Of a DNA stretch of 64,000 bases, positions 1 through 9,277 are shown piece by piece; within the stretch, counting starts at the first letter, position 1; the number at the start of each line of letters is the position of its first letter. Made by a program: the position numbers and the translations under genes. This DNA is from JBNKVT01 sp050299335 (lineage in GTDB: Bacteria; Pseudomonadota; Alphaproteobacteria; Rhodobacterales; Rhodobacteraceae): assembly GCA_050299335.1 (NCBI GenBank), contig JBNKVT010000010.1, forward strand, positions 89,060-153,059. The letters run 5' to 3'. The notes below the pieces were generated by a model. It worked only from the letters and a program-made list of their open reading frames with translations. It was not told the origin of the DNA and did not search any database.

Positions 1-29
1 GAAAAAGATCGACCTGACGCCGTACTGAC

Positions 30-1415
30 TCAGGCGTGAATAGCCCCGTCCCCGCAGGCCAGCGCCGCCTCGCGCACCGCTTCCGAGAAGGTCGGATGCG
101 CATGACAGGTCAGCGCGATATCCTGCGCCGCCGCGCCAAATTCCATGCCGACGCAGATCTCGTGGATCAGATCCCCGGCACTTGGCCCGATGATATGCGC
201 CCCGAGGATACGGTCGGTCCCGGCATCGACGAGCAGCTTCACGAAGCCCTCGCCCTGATGCACCGACTTCGCCCGCGCGTTGCCCATGAAGGGGAATTTC
301 CCGGCCTTGTAGGCGCGGCCCTCTTCCTTCAACTGTTCCTCGGTCTTGCCCACCGAGGCAACTTCAGGTGCGGTATAGATCACGCCGGGGATCACCCCGT
401 AATTCACATGGCCCGCCTTGCCCGCGATGGTTTCGGCGACGGCCATGCCCTCATCCTCGGCCTTATGCGCCAGCATCGGCCCGGCGATCACGTCGCCGAT
501 CGCGTAGATGCCATCGACATTGGTCTTCCAGTGATCGTCGGTCTTTACCATCCCGCGTTCGGTCTCGATCCCGAGCTTTTCCAGCCCCAGCCCTTCGGTA
601 AAGGGCCGCCGCCCGGTCGCCACAAGCACGCAATCGGCGTCGAGGGTCGCCTCGCTGTCGTCCTTGCGGAGCTTGTAGGTGACCTTGGCCTTGGTCTTGG
701 TGGTCGTCACGCCCTGCACCGCCGCGCCGAGAATGAAGTTCAGCCCCTGTTTCTTCAGGATGCGCTGCAGGGTCTTCTGCACCTCACCATCCATCCCCGG
801 CGTGATATGATCGAGATACTCCACCACCGTCACCTCGGACCCCAGCCGCGCATAGACCGAGCCCAGCTCCAGCCCGATCACCCCGGCCCCGATCACCACC
901 ATCTTCTTCGGCAGCTTCGCGAGTTCCAGCGCCCCGGTCGAGGTCACGACGGTCTTTTCGTCCACCTCCACCCCGGGCAGCGAGGACGGCTCCGACCCGG
1001 TCGCGATGACGATATTCTTCGCCTCATGCACTTCGTCGCCGACCGTCACCTGCCCCTTGCCGGTGATCTTCCCCCAACCCTTCAGCCAATCGATCTTGTT
1101 CTTCTTGAACAGGAACTCGACGCCCTTGGTGTTGCTGTCGACGGTGGTCTGCTTGTAGCCCAGCATCTTCTTCAGATCGACCTTGGGCGAGGCCCCCACG
1201 ATCCCCATCTCGTCGAAATGGGCATGGGCCTCGTGGTAGAGATGCGAGGCGTGGAGCATGGCCTTGGACGGGATGCAGCCGACATTCAGGCAGGTGCCGC
1301 CCAGGGTGTCGCGGGCCTCGACGCAGGCGGTCTTGAGGCCGAGCTGGGCGCAGCGGATGGCGCAGACATAGCCGCCGGGGCCGGCGCCGATCACGATCAC
1401 ATCATATTGGGCCAT
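30..1415 (-). CDS. lpdA: Dihydrolipoyl dehydrogenase (E3)
   Basis: FAD flavoenzyme that reoxidises dihydrolipoamide of the 2-oxoglutarate dehydrogenase complex and passes electrons to NAD+. The 461-residue protein opens with a Rossmann FAD motif (GAGPGG, residues 10-15) and has the redox disulfide GGTCLNVGCIPSK with Cys42 and Cys47. A second nucleotide-binding motif (GAGVIGLELGS) lies near residue 175. The C-terminal dimerisation domain ends with HAHPTFSE, holding the His-Glu pair of the active site. Length is normal for the family. It is the last gene of the minus-strand suc operon, downstream of sucA-sucB, so it is probably the E3 of that complex, though E3 may be shared with other dehydrogenases. 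Confidence 0.97.
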   Translation of the reverse strand: MAQYDVIVIGAGPGGYVCAIRCAQLGLKTACVEARDTLGGTCLNVGCIPSKAMLHASHLYHEAHAHFDEMGIVGASPKVDLKKMLGYKQTTVDSNTKGVEFLFKKNKIDWLKGWGKITGKGQVTVGDEVHEAKNIVIATGSEPSSLPGVEVDEKTVVTSTGALELAKLPKKMVVIGAGVIGLELGSVYARLGSEVTVVEYLDHITPGMDGEVQKTLQRILKKQGLNFILGAAVQGVTTTKTKAKVTYKLRKDDSEATLDADCVLVATGRRPFTEGLGLEKLGIETERGMVKTDDHWKTNVDGIYAIGDVIAGPMLAHKAEDEGMAVAETIAGKAGHVNYGVIPGVIYTAPEVASVGKTEEQLKEEGRAYKAGKFPFMGNARAKSVHQGEGFVKLLVDAGTDRILGAHIIGPSAGDLIHEICVGMEFGAAAQDIALTCHAHPTFSEAVREAALACGDGAIHA

Positions 1416-1562
1416 GGGTCGGGGTCTCCTTCATTCGGTCAGGGTCCGGTTTCAGGGCGTTTCACGGTGAAACGAAGGGTAAATATCTGATATCGCGTAG
1501 CTATCATGTATGAATGAAGGGTAAAGGGGAAAAGCCGCTCTTGCAAAGGCGCAAGGGCACGG

Positions 1563-2015
1563 TCATGACTGTGTCCGCCTTGGGTCCGGTCCGAGACGCT
1601 GACCGGAAAACAGGATTGCAAGCGCACAGGCGATGGCGGGAATTGCAACCCAGATCGTGACCGATTTGAAGATGGAAACCATGAAACGGAAATCCAAGTA
1701 GTTCATGTAATCCTGGGTATAGAGTTCGGGAACAGGCGCGTCATGCGTGTGGAGAAAACCGAGCCCGGTGCCCAGGCAGGCCAGCGCACTCAGAAGGACC
1801 AGGATCGTCGCCCAGCGCGCCGGAGACAAACCAAAAATCAGCGGAAGCCTGAAGAGGCTCTTTGCCAGGGTCAGAACGAGTGCGGCCAGAAGGATCGCGT
1901 AAGGCAGACCGAGGACCGGAAGATTACCAGCGATCATGAGACCCGGTGCCGCTGCTACCACTATAGCAGACCCCAGAGCCATCACGTCGATCCATGTCGG
2001 CTTTTCATTGCTCAT
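1563..2015 (-). CDS. Hypothetical integral membrane protein, 150 aa
   Basis: No family recognised. The 150-residue product has about four hydrophobic segments (near residues 12-30, 35-55, 67-88 and 115-137) and a short basic C-terminus, so it is probably an inner-membrane protein. Its start codon overlaps the stop of the upstream L,D-transpeptidase gene in an ATGA arrangement (2012-2015), indicating translational coupling. It sits between sucB and lpd, where it interrupts an otherwise metabolic operon. Function unknown. Confidence 0.7.
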   Translation of the reverse strand: MSNEKPTWIDVMALGSAIVVAAAPGLMIAGNLPVLGLPYAILLAALVLTLAKSLFRLPLIFGLSPARWATILVLLSALACLGTGLGFLHTHDAPVPELYTQDYMNYLDFRFMVSIFKSVTIWVAIPAIACALAILFSGQRLGPDPRRTQS

Positions 2016-2557
2016 GGCATGATCTCGATCGGCGTGCCGTCGGGCACCAGCGCCCAGATTTCGCGTATCTCGGCATCTGTAACCGCGATGCAGCCGTCGG
2101 TCCAGTCCGCGAGGCGATGAAAGGGCCCGAGAAAGCCCCAGCCGTTCATCATGCCGTGGATCATGATATCGCCGCCGGGATCGACCCCGGCTTCGGCGGC
2201 ACGGGCACGGTCCTGCGGGTTGGGATACGATATATGCAAGGACAGATGCGCTACGGATTGGGCGTTGCGCCAGTCGATCCGGTAACGGCCCTCGGGCGTC
2301 CGCTCGTCGCCTTCCTGCCGCTTGGGACCCTCGGGCGCATCGCCGAGCGCGATGCGGTAGGTCCGGAGGATCATGCCGTCCCGAAGCAGCTCCAGCCGCC
2401 TCTCGGACTTATCGACGCGGATCAGGTCGGCCTGTTCGGTGGCCGGGGCCATTTCGGGCGGGTTGCCGGGGATTGTGCCGGTGACATGGGAATAGGCCGT
2501 GGCGCAGAGCGGGTAGAGGACGACGCCCGCGATCAGATATTTCAAGATGCCCTTCAT
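2012..2557 (-). CDS. L,D-transpeptidase (YkuD) family protein
   Basis: Probable periplasmic or membrane-anchored L,D-transpeptidase acting on peptidoglycan stem peptides. A hydrophobic N-terminal segment (residues about 5-22) looks like a signal anchor. The YkuD domain starts near residue 45 (LIRVDKSERRLELLRDG). It holds the conserved IMIHG histidine near residue 135 and the catalytic cysteine in TDGCIAVT near residue 160. At 181 residues it is a minimal single-domain member without LysM or other cell-wall domains. The gene couples to the downstream membrane-protein gene through a four-base overlap, so the pair may act together at the envelope. Confidence 0.85.
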   Translation of the reverse strand: MKGILKYLIAGVVLYPLCATAYSHVTGTIPGNPPEMAPATEQADLIRVDKSERRLELLRDGMILRTYRIALGDAPEGPKRQEGDERTPEGRYRIDWRNAQSVAHLSLHISYPNPQDRARAAEAGVDPGGDIMIHGMMNGWGFLGPFHRLADWTDGCIAVTDAEIREIWALVPDGTPIEIMP

Positions 2558-2586
2558 CGTCTCCCCGTATGGAGTTGGCCCTTGGG

Positions 2587-2649
2587 TGTAGGGTGGGTGA
2601 TTTCACCCACCATTTGCAAGGGGAGGTGCGTGAAATCACGCACCCTACA
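2587..2649. repeat. Composite palindromic (REP-like) element
   Basis: Two hairpins lie side by side: GGTGGGTG/CACCCACC (2592-2611, loop ATTT) and a perfect GGTGCGTGA/TCACGCACC (2625-2644, centre AA). The outer ends TGTAGGGTG and CACCCTACA are also complementary to each other. The same architecture recurs at 9219-9277. The element lies just upstream of the L,D-transpeptidase start and may end transcription from sucB or be a dispersed repeat. Confidence 0.7.
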
Positions 2650-2736
2650 GGCGCTTCGAAGCCTGGTTTGGGCTGTATCCATATCAGGGCGGCACCCTCT
2701 CGCGTGCTCCTTCTTACAAATACCTTTGCTTCGGGA

Positions 2737-2754
2737 GGCGGGGTGAACCCCGCC
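2737..2754. repeat. Gene-end palindrome GGCGGGGT-GA-ACCCCGCC
   Basis: An 8-bp perfect stem with a two-base centre, followed by CTACAG, abuts the sucB stop codon. It belongs to the same family of short GC-rich palindromes as 22784-22803 and 28334-28353. Read on the minus strand it could fold in RNA directly after sucB, but no U-tract follows, so terminator activity is uncertain. Confidence 0.6.
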
Positions 2755-4263
2755 CTACAGGTCCATCAGCAACCTTCTGGGGTCTTCCAGCGCCTCCTTG
2801 ACCCGCACGAGGAACGTCACCGCCCCCTTGCCGTCGACGATCCGGTGGTCGTAGCTGAGGGCGAGATACATCATTGGCCGCGCGACGATCTGGCCGCCGA
2901 CGACCATCGGGCGTTCCTGGATCTTGTGCATGCCGAGGATGCCGGATTGCGGCGGGTTGAGGATTGGGGAGGACATCAGCGAGCCGTAGACGCCGCCGTT
3001 GGAGATGGTGAAACTCCCGCCCATCATCTCGGCCATCGACAGTTTGCCGTCGCGGGCGCGCGCACCCAACTCGTTGATCTTCTTTTCGATCTCGGCAAAG
3101 GACATCTGGTCGGCGTCGCGGACCACCGGGACGACGAGGCCGTTGGGGGTGCCGACCGCTATCCCCATATGGACGTAGTTCTTGTAGACCACCTCGGTGC
3201 CGTCGATCTCGGCATTGACGTCCGGCACCTCCTTCAGGGCGTGGCAGCAGGCCTTGGTGAAGAAGGACATGAAGCCGAGCTTGACGCCGTGTTTCTTGAG
3301 GAACAGCTCCTTGTATTCGTTGCGCAAATCCATCACCGCGCCCATGTCGACCTCGTTATAGGTGGTCAGCATGGCGGCGGTGTTCTGGCTGTCCTTCAGG
3401 CGCCGCGCGATGGTCTGGCGGAGGCGGGTCATCTTGACGCGTTCCTCGCGGGCGGCATCGTCGGCGGCCACGGGCGCGCGGGGAACAGAGGCCGGGACGG
3501 CGGGCGCGGCGGCAGGCTGAGATGCGGCCTTCTGGACGTCCTCCTTCATGATGCGGCCGTCCTTGCCGGTGCCGGTGACCTGATCGGGCGAGAGGCCCTT
3601 TTCGGCCATCAGTTTCTTCGCCGAGGGGGCGTCCTCGGGGTCTTTCCCGGAGGGGGCGGCGGCCTCAGACACCCTTTGGGTGCCTTCGTCCGCCGCTGCG
3701 CCTTTCGGCGCGGCCTGAACGGCACCCTCGGCGATCACGGCGAGTTTCGCGCCAGCGGCGACGGTGGTGCCATCGGGGGCGAGGATTTCGGACAGGGTGC
3801 CGGAGGCGGGGGCGGGGACCTCGACCGAGACCTTGTCGGTTTCGAGCTCACAGAGCATCTCGTCCTGCGAAACGGCATCGCCCGGTTTCTTGAACCAGGT
3901 GGCGACCGTCGCTTCGGATACGCTTTCGCCGAGGGCGGGGACCATTACATCGACCATTTTACCACCTTTTGCGCTTGGTTTTTCAGCGGTTTCGGATTTG
4001 GGTTCGGGTTTGTCCTTAGGGGCCGCAGCCCCCTCGGAGATGGTGCCGAGCAGCGCATCGACACCGACGGTTTCGCCCTCGGGCGCGGTGATCTCGGCGA
4101 GGGTGCCGGCGGCAGGCGACGGCACCTCGACCGTCACCTTGTCGGTTTCAAGCTCGCAGAGCATCTCGTCGACGGCAACCGCGTCGCCCGGTTTCTTGAA
4201 CCAGGTAGCGACGGTGGCCTCGGTGACGCTTTCGCCTAAGGTTGGGACGCGGATATCGGTCAT
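2755..4263 (-). CDS. odhB: 2-oxoglutarate dehydrogenase E2, two lipoyl domains
   Basis: Dihydrolipoyllysine-residue succinyltransferase, the E2 core of the 2-oxoglutarate dehydrogenase complex. The 502-residue protein has two complete lipoyl domains in tandem, each with the lipoylation motif ELETDK (lysines about 42 and 144), separated by an Ala/Pro/Lys/Glu-rich linker. Next come a peripheral-subunit-binding domain (about residues 215-250, APSAKKLMAEKGL) and the catalytic acyltransferase domain ending in YDHRIVDGKGAV with the active-site His and Asp. The usual E2o of about 400 residues has one lipoyl domain, so the N-terminus is duplicated here. It lies 13 bp downstream of sucA. The symbol sucB is equivalent. 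Confidence 0.96.
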   Translation of the reverse strand: MTDIRVPTLGESVTEATVATWFKKPGDAVAVDEMLCELETDKVTVEVPSPAAGTLAEITAPEGETVGVDALLGTISEGAAAPKDKPEPKSETAEKPSAKGGKMVDVMVPALGESVSEATVATWFKKPGDAVSQDEMLCELETDKVSVEVPAPASGTLSEILAPDGTTVAAGAKLAVIAEGAVQAAPKGAAADEGTQRVSEAAAPSGKDPEDAPSAKKLMAEKGLSPDQVTGTGKDGRIMKEDVQKAASQPAAAPAVPASVPRAPVAADDAAREERVKMTRLRQTIARRLKDSQNTAAMLTTYNEVDMGAVMDLRNEYKELFLKKHGVKLGFMSFFTKACCHALKEVPDVNAEIDGTEVVYKNYVHMGIAVGTPNGLVVPVVRDADQMSFAEIEKKINELGARARDGKLSMAEMMGGSFTISNGGVYGSLMSSPILNPPQSGILGMHKIQERPMVVGGQIVARPMMYLALSYDHRIVDGKGAVTFLVRVKEALEDPRRLLMDL

Positions 4264-4276
4264 TCGGGGGCTTTCT

Positions 4277-7234
4277 TCATGGCGTTGGGCCGGTCAGCGC
4301 GTCGGCGACCAGCGCGTCCTGTTGTTCCTTGTGCAGGCGAGCCAGACCCGTCGCCGGAGAGGCCGAGGCCGGCCGGCCGGCATAGCGGGGGCGGCTGATC
4401 TTGGCCTTGATGCGGGTGAGGACCCATTCGATGTTGGGCTCGATGAAGCTCCAGGCGCCCTGGTTCTTGGGTTCTTCCTGGCACCAGACGATCTCGGCCC
4501 CCTTGAAGCGTTTCAGTTCCTTGACCAGCGATTGGGCCGGGAAGGGGTAGAATTGTTCGAGCCGCAGGATGTAGGTGTCGGTGAGAGCTTGGGCGTCGCG
4601 GGCCTCCAGCAAGTCGTAATAGACCTTGCCCGAGCAGATGACGACGCGTTTGATCTTGGCGTCGGGCGCGAGGGTCAGTTCGGAATTGCCCTGTTCGGCG
4701 TCGTCCCAGAGGCAGCGGTGGAAGCTCGATCCGGTCGCCATCTCGTCCAGCGTCGAGACCGCCATCTTGTGGCGCAGCAGCGATTTCGGCGTCATCAGCA
4801 CCAGCGGTTTGCGGTAGCTCCGGTGTAGCTGGCGGCGCAGGATGTGGAAATAATTCGCCGGGGTGGTGCAGTTGGCGACGATCCAGTTGTCCTCGGCGCA
4901 CATCTGCAGGAAGCGTTCCAGACGCGCCGAGGAGTGTTCCGGCCCCTGGCCTTCGTAACCGTGGGGCAGCAGCATGACGAGGCCGGACATGCGCAGCCAT
5001 TTGCGTTCGCCGCAGGAGACGAACTGGTCGATCATGATCTGGGCGCCATTGGCGAAATCGCCGAATTGCGCCTCCCAGAGGGTGAGGGCGTTGGGTTCGG
5101 CGAGGCTGTAACCGTATTCGAAGCCCAGCACCGCGTATTCCGACAGCATGGAATCGATGACTTCATATTGCGCCTGACCCGCCCGGATATGGTTCAGCGG
5201 CAGGTAGCGTTCTTCGGTTTCCTGGTCGATGATGCCGGAATGGCGCTGGCTGAACGTGCCACGCGTCGCGTCCTGGCCGGACAGGCGCACCGGGTAGCCT
5301 TCGAGCATCAATGTGCCGAATGCCAGCGCCTCGGCCGTGGCCCAGTCGATCCCCTTGCCGGTCTCGATCATCTCGGCCTTGGCGTCGAGGATGCGGGCCA
5401 CGGTACGGTGGGGTTTGTAGCCGTCGGGCAGGCGGGTCAGCGCCGCGCCGACCTCCTTCAGGGTCTCCTTCTTCACCCCGGTCTTGCCGCGCTGGTATTT
5501 CTGGCCCTGCCGGTCGAGATGCGACCAGCGCCCGTCCAGCCAGTCGGCCTTGTTGGGCTTGTAGGCCTTGCCGATCTCGAATTCCTCGTTCAGCGAAGCC
5601 TGGAACGCCGCCTTCATGTCCTCGATCTCGCCCTCGGGGATCAGCCCGTCGCGGATCAGCCGCTCGGTATAGAGCTGCAGCGTGGTCTTGTGGGACTTGA
5701 TCGACGTGTACATCTGCGGCTGGGTGAACATCGGCTCGTCACCCTCGTTATGGCCGAAGCGGCGGTAGCAGAAGATGTCGATCACCACGTCCTTGTGGAA
5801 TTTCTGCCGGAACTCGGTGGCGACCTTGGCGGCATGGACGACGGCCTCGGGATCGTCGCCGTTGACGTGGAAAATGGGCGCCTCGACCATCAGGGCGATG
5901 TCGGTCGGGTAAGGGGACGAGCGCGAGTTGTGGGGCGCGGTGGTAAACCCGATCTGGTTGTTGACGATCAGATGCATGGTGCCGCCGGTCCGGTGGCCCT
6001 TGAGGCCGGAAAGGCCGAAACATTCCGCCACCACGCCCTGGCCGGCAAAGGCCGCGTCCCCGTGCAGCAGGATCGGCAGGACCTTGGTGCGGTCGCGGTC
6101 GTTCAGCTGCTCCTGTTTGGCGCGGACCTTGCCGATGACGACGGGGTTGACGGCCTCAAGGTGAGAGGGGTTGGCGGTGAGGCTGAGGTGGACGGAGTTG
6201 TCGTCAAAGACGCGGTCCGAGGACGCGCCGAGGTGGTATTTGACGTCGCCCGAGCCCTCGACCTCGTCGGGCTTGAAGCTGCCGCCCTGGAATTCGTTGA
6301 AGATGGCGCGGTAGGGTTTGCCCATGACGTTGGCCAGCACGCTCAGACGACCCCGATGGGGCATGCCGATGACGATTTCCTCGACCCCCAGCGCCCCGCC
6401 GCGCTTGATGATCTGTTCCATCGCCGGGATCAGCGCCTCGCCGCCATCGAGGCCGAAGCGCTTGGTGCCCATGTATTTGACATGGAGGAATTTTTCGAAG
6501 CCTTCCGCCTCGACCAGCTTGTTGAGGATCGCCTTGCGGCCTTCCTTGGTGAAGGCGATTTCCTTGCCCAGACCCTCGATCCTCTCCTTCAGCCAGGCGG
6601 ATTGTTCGGGGTCGGAAATATGCATGTATTGCAGCGCGAAGGTGCCGCAATAGGTGCGCTTCACGATGGCGAGGATCTCGCGCATGGACGCCGTTTCCAG
6701 CCCCAGCACGTTGTCGATGAAGATCGGCCGGTCGAGATCGGCCTCGGAGAAACCATAGGTCCGGGGATCAAGCTCGGGATGCGGGACGTTCTCGGTCAGG
6801 CCCAGCGGATCGAGATCGGCGGCGAGATGGCCGCGGATGCGGTAGGCCCTGATCAGCATCAGGGCGCGCAAGCTGTCGACCACCGCCTGCTTGACATGGC
6901 CCTCGGTAATCTCGACGCCCTTCTCCGCCGCCTTCGCCTTGATCTTGTCGCTCACCTCAGTCGCCGGGTCCGGCCCCCACTGCCCGTCGAGCGCGGCGGT
7001 CAGCTCGTCGCTCGGGCTGGGCGGCCAGTCGGCCCGCGCCCAGGACGGCCCGGCGGCCTCGCGGGTGGCATCGGTCGGGGTGTCACCAAGTTCCGCAAAG
7101 AACCGCCGCCAGCCCTCATCGACCGCATTGGGGTCGTTGGCGTAGCGGGCATGAAGCTGCTCGACATATTCCGCGTTGTGCCCCTGCAGGAAGGAGGAGG
7201 CGTGGAACTGGGCATTGGGGGTGTGTTCGGTCAT
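4277..7234 (-). CDS. sucA: 2-oxoglutarate dehydrogenase E1
   Basis: Thiamine-diphosphate-dependent E1 subunit that decarboxylates 2-oxoglutarate and succinylates the lipoyl group of E2. At 985 residues it has the full OdhA/SucA length. It shows the N-terminal E2-binding segment (SSFLQGHNAEYVEQL), the MPHRGRLSVLANV motif, and a ThDP/Mg region including GHRTGG and NNQIGFTT. The transketolase-like pyrimidine domain follows (FSQRHSG and LPHGYEGQGPEHSSAR). Start and stop lie tightly between the DUF805-like gene (four-base overlap at 7231-7234) and sucB (13-bp gap), consistent with one transcript. Confidence 0.97.
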   Translation of the reverse strand: MTEHTPNAQFHASSFLQGHNAEYVEQLHARYANDPNAVDEGWRRFFAELGDTPTDATREAAGPSWARADWPPSPSDELTAALDGQWGPDPATEVSDKIKAKAAEKGVEITEGHVKQAVVDSLRALMLIRAYRIRGHLAADLDPLGLTENVPHPELDPRTYGFSEADLDRPIFIDNVLGLETASMREILAIVKRTYCGTFALQYMHISDPEQSAWLKERIEGLGKEIAFTKEGRKAILNKLVEAEGFEKFLHVKYMGTKRFGLDGGEALIPAMEQIIKRGGALGVEEIVIGMPHRGRLSVLANVMGKPYRAIFNEFQGGSFKPDEVEGSGDVKYHLGASSDRVFDDNSVHLSLTANPSHLEAVNPVVIGKVRAKQEQLNDRDRTKVLPILLHGDAAFAGQGVVAECFGLSGLKGHRTGGTMHLIVNNQIGFTTAPHNSRSSPYPTDIALMVEAPIFHVNGDDPEAVVHAAKVATEFRQKFHKDVVIDIFCYRRFGHNEGDEPMFTQPQMYTSIKSHKTTLQLYTERLIRDGLIPEGEIEDMKAAFQASLNEEFEIGKAYKPNKADWLDGRWSHLDRQGQKYQRGKTGVKKETLKEVGAALTRLPDGYKPHRTVARILDAKAEMIETGKGIDWATAEALAFGTLMLEGYPVRLSGQDATRGTFSQRHSGIIDQETEERYLPLNHIRAGQAQYEVIDSMLSEYAVLGFEYGYSLAEPNALTLWEAQFGDFANGAQIMIDQFVSCGERKWLRMSGLVMLLPHGYEGQGPEHSSARLERFLQMCAEDNWIVANCTTPANYFHILRRQLHRSYRKPLVLMTPKSLLRHKMAVSTLDEMATGSSFHRCLWDDAEQGNSELTLAPDAKIKRVVICSGKVYYDLLEARDAQALTDTYILRLEQFYPFPAQSLVKELKRFKGAEIVWCQEEPKNQGAWSFIEPNIEWVLTRIKAKISRPRYAGRPASASPATGLARLHKEQQDALVADALTGPTP

Positions 7235-7756
7235 GACGGGACCTCATTTGGATTGGGGGCGTCGTTCACTTGGGCGCTCGGTTTCAGAAGGAGGGCAACA
7301 AAGTAAGCCGCCGCAAGAACTCCGATCACGGAGAAAAGTGCGGCAATAGGGTTAAAGTTCGTCATGTAGAGGTCGGTTTGAGCCGAAGACACGGCAAGTT
7401 CACCATCACCACAGTCAAGGCAGTCCGTTTGGTGGTAGACTTGCCTAAATACCCAGCCATTCCAGATAACCTTGAAACCGATGATGCTTGCAACGATCGC
7501 CAAGAACGGTCGGGCAAAAGTTTCACCTGCATCGACGAGTCGGCGGACAATTGCAGCGCAGAGACTCAGTTGGGAGATAACAACGAGTACGTAAGTCGCG
7601 ACCTTTCCGAAACCAACAAACTGAGCAACTGTATAGGTTAGGAGGACAACAACAAAACTTACCGGAACAAACAGCCAGAACGCATTTCGAGGCGTATTGC
7701 CTAAGGGATCAAGCGTTCGCTTAACTGCGTCGTATGTTGCCTCGAATACAGTCACC

Positions 7757-7764
<8 letters not shown>
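7231..7764 (-). CDS. DUF805-like inner-membrane protein
   Basis: A 177-residue protein with four probable membrane spans (about residues 27-48, 55-72, 85-103 and 140-160). An N-terminal LGNTPRNAFWLFV segment and an IVRRLVDAG motif resemble the DUF805 family; the match is by eye and weak. The gene is wedged between sucD and sucA, overlapping sucD by 8 bases and sucA by 4. It must therefore be translated from the suc message. Its base composition is visibly more AT-rich than its neighbours, suggesting later insertion into the operon. Function unknown; it may be a membrane component co-produced with the TCA enzymes. Confidence 0.75.
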
Positions 7765-8638
<874 letters not shown>

Positions 8639-8719
8639 GACGGGCTCCGGTCTTGGAAGGGTTTGAAGGGCGATGGGTGCAGTGCGCCCATCCTGCGTGT
8701 GTGGCGGGGGCAGGGCTCA

Positions 8720-9199
8720 TCAGCGCCTCACCGAGATGACGATGTCGTAGAGCGGGGTGCGCTCGATATTGATCTGGGTGCCGCGATAGGGGATCGACAG
8801 CTTGGTGACGAAACGCTCGGTGCCGATGTTGAAATTGTTGGCCCGCGCGGCGAGGAAGAGGGCGGCCTCGGCCCCGGCGACATTGGCGTCATTGGTGTTG
8901 AACCCGACCGAACAAAGGGTCGTGGCCCCGGTGGTGCCGAGGACGTCCATGGCCTGGGTTGTGTGGCGGATGCGCATGGCCCCCGAGACGGCGTTGGTGA
9001 CGTCGGTGCTGTCGAAGGACGAGCGCGAGGCGAGGCGCTGCTTGACGGCCTCGTTATTGCCGAAATGGCGCAGGCAGGTGTCGTCGAAAAGCTGCGCGGC
9101 GGTGAGGCCCCGAACGGGGGTGCGGCCGCCGGCGACGTCGCAGGCGGTGAGGGTAGAGAGCGCAAGCGCCACAGCTGTCACGGAATTTGCCAGTTTCAT
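8720..9199 (-). CDS. Putative lipoprotein of unknown function
   Basis: I chose the ATG at 9199 because AAGGA lies nine bases upstream and it gives a clean lipoprotein signal: MKLANSVTAVALALSTLTAC, with lipobox LTAC and lipidated Cys20. The mature protein of about 140 residues has two further cysteines and no family I recognise. It is probably an outer- or inner-membrane-anchored periplasmic protein. The gene lies between sucC and sucD on the same strand. A longer in-frame start at 9268 would bury the signal peptide and run into a palindromic repeat, so it is unlikely. Confidence 0.75.
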   Translation of the reverse strand: MKLANSVTAVALALSTLTACDVAGGRTPVRGLTAAQLFDDTCLRHFGNNEAVKQRLASRSSFDSTDVTNAVSGAMRIRHTTQAMDVLGTTGATTLCSVGFNTNDANVAGAEAALFLAARANNFNIGTERFVTKLSIPYRGTQINIERTPLYDIVISVRR

Positions 9200-9218
9200 G
9201 CGAGGGTCCTTCTTGTCG

Positions 9219-9277
9219 GTAGGGCGGGCTTCAGCTCGCCGCGCCTTAAGGAAGGTGCTTGAAATCACGCACCCTAA
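9219..9277. repeat. Composite palindromic (REP-like) element
   Basis: Two adjacent imperfect hairpins, GGCGGGCT/AGCTCGCC (9223-9240) and GGTGCTTGA/TCACGCACC (9254-9273), sit between outer TAGGG and CCCTA ends. The layout matches 2587-2649. The right end overlaps the last codon of sucC (stop at 9274-9276). One mismatch in each stem suggests decay from a perfect ancestor. Confidence 0.6.

Noticed and set aside
36..1490. Long open frame on the plus strand across lpdA
   Set aside because: Its product is rich in His, Arg, Gly and Pro with no domain; it is the antisense shadow of a conserved gene in high-GC DNA. The same holds for the large antisense frames over sucA, sucB, hom, cox and the accessory operon.
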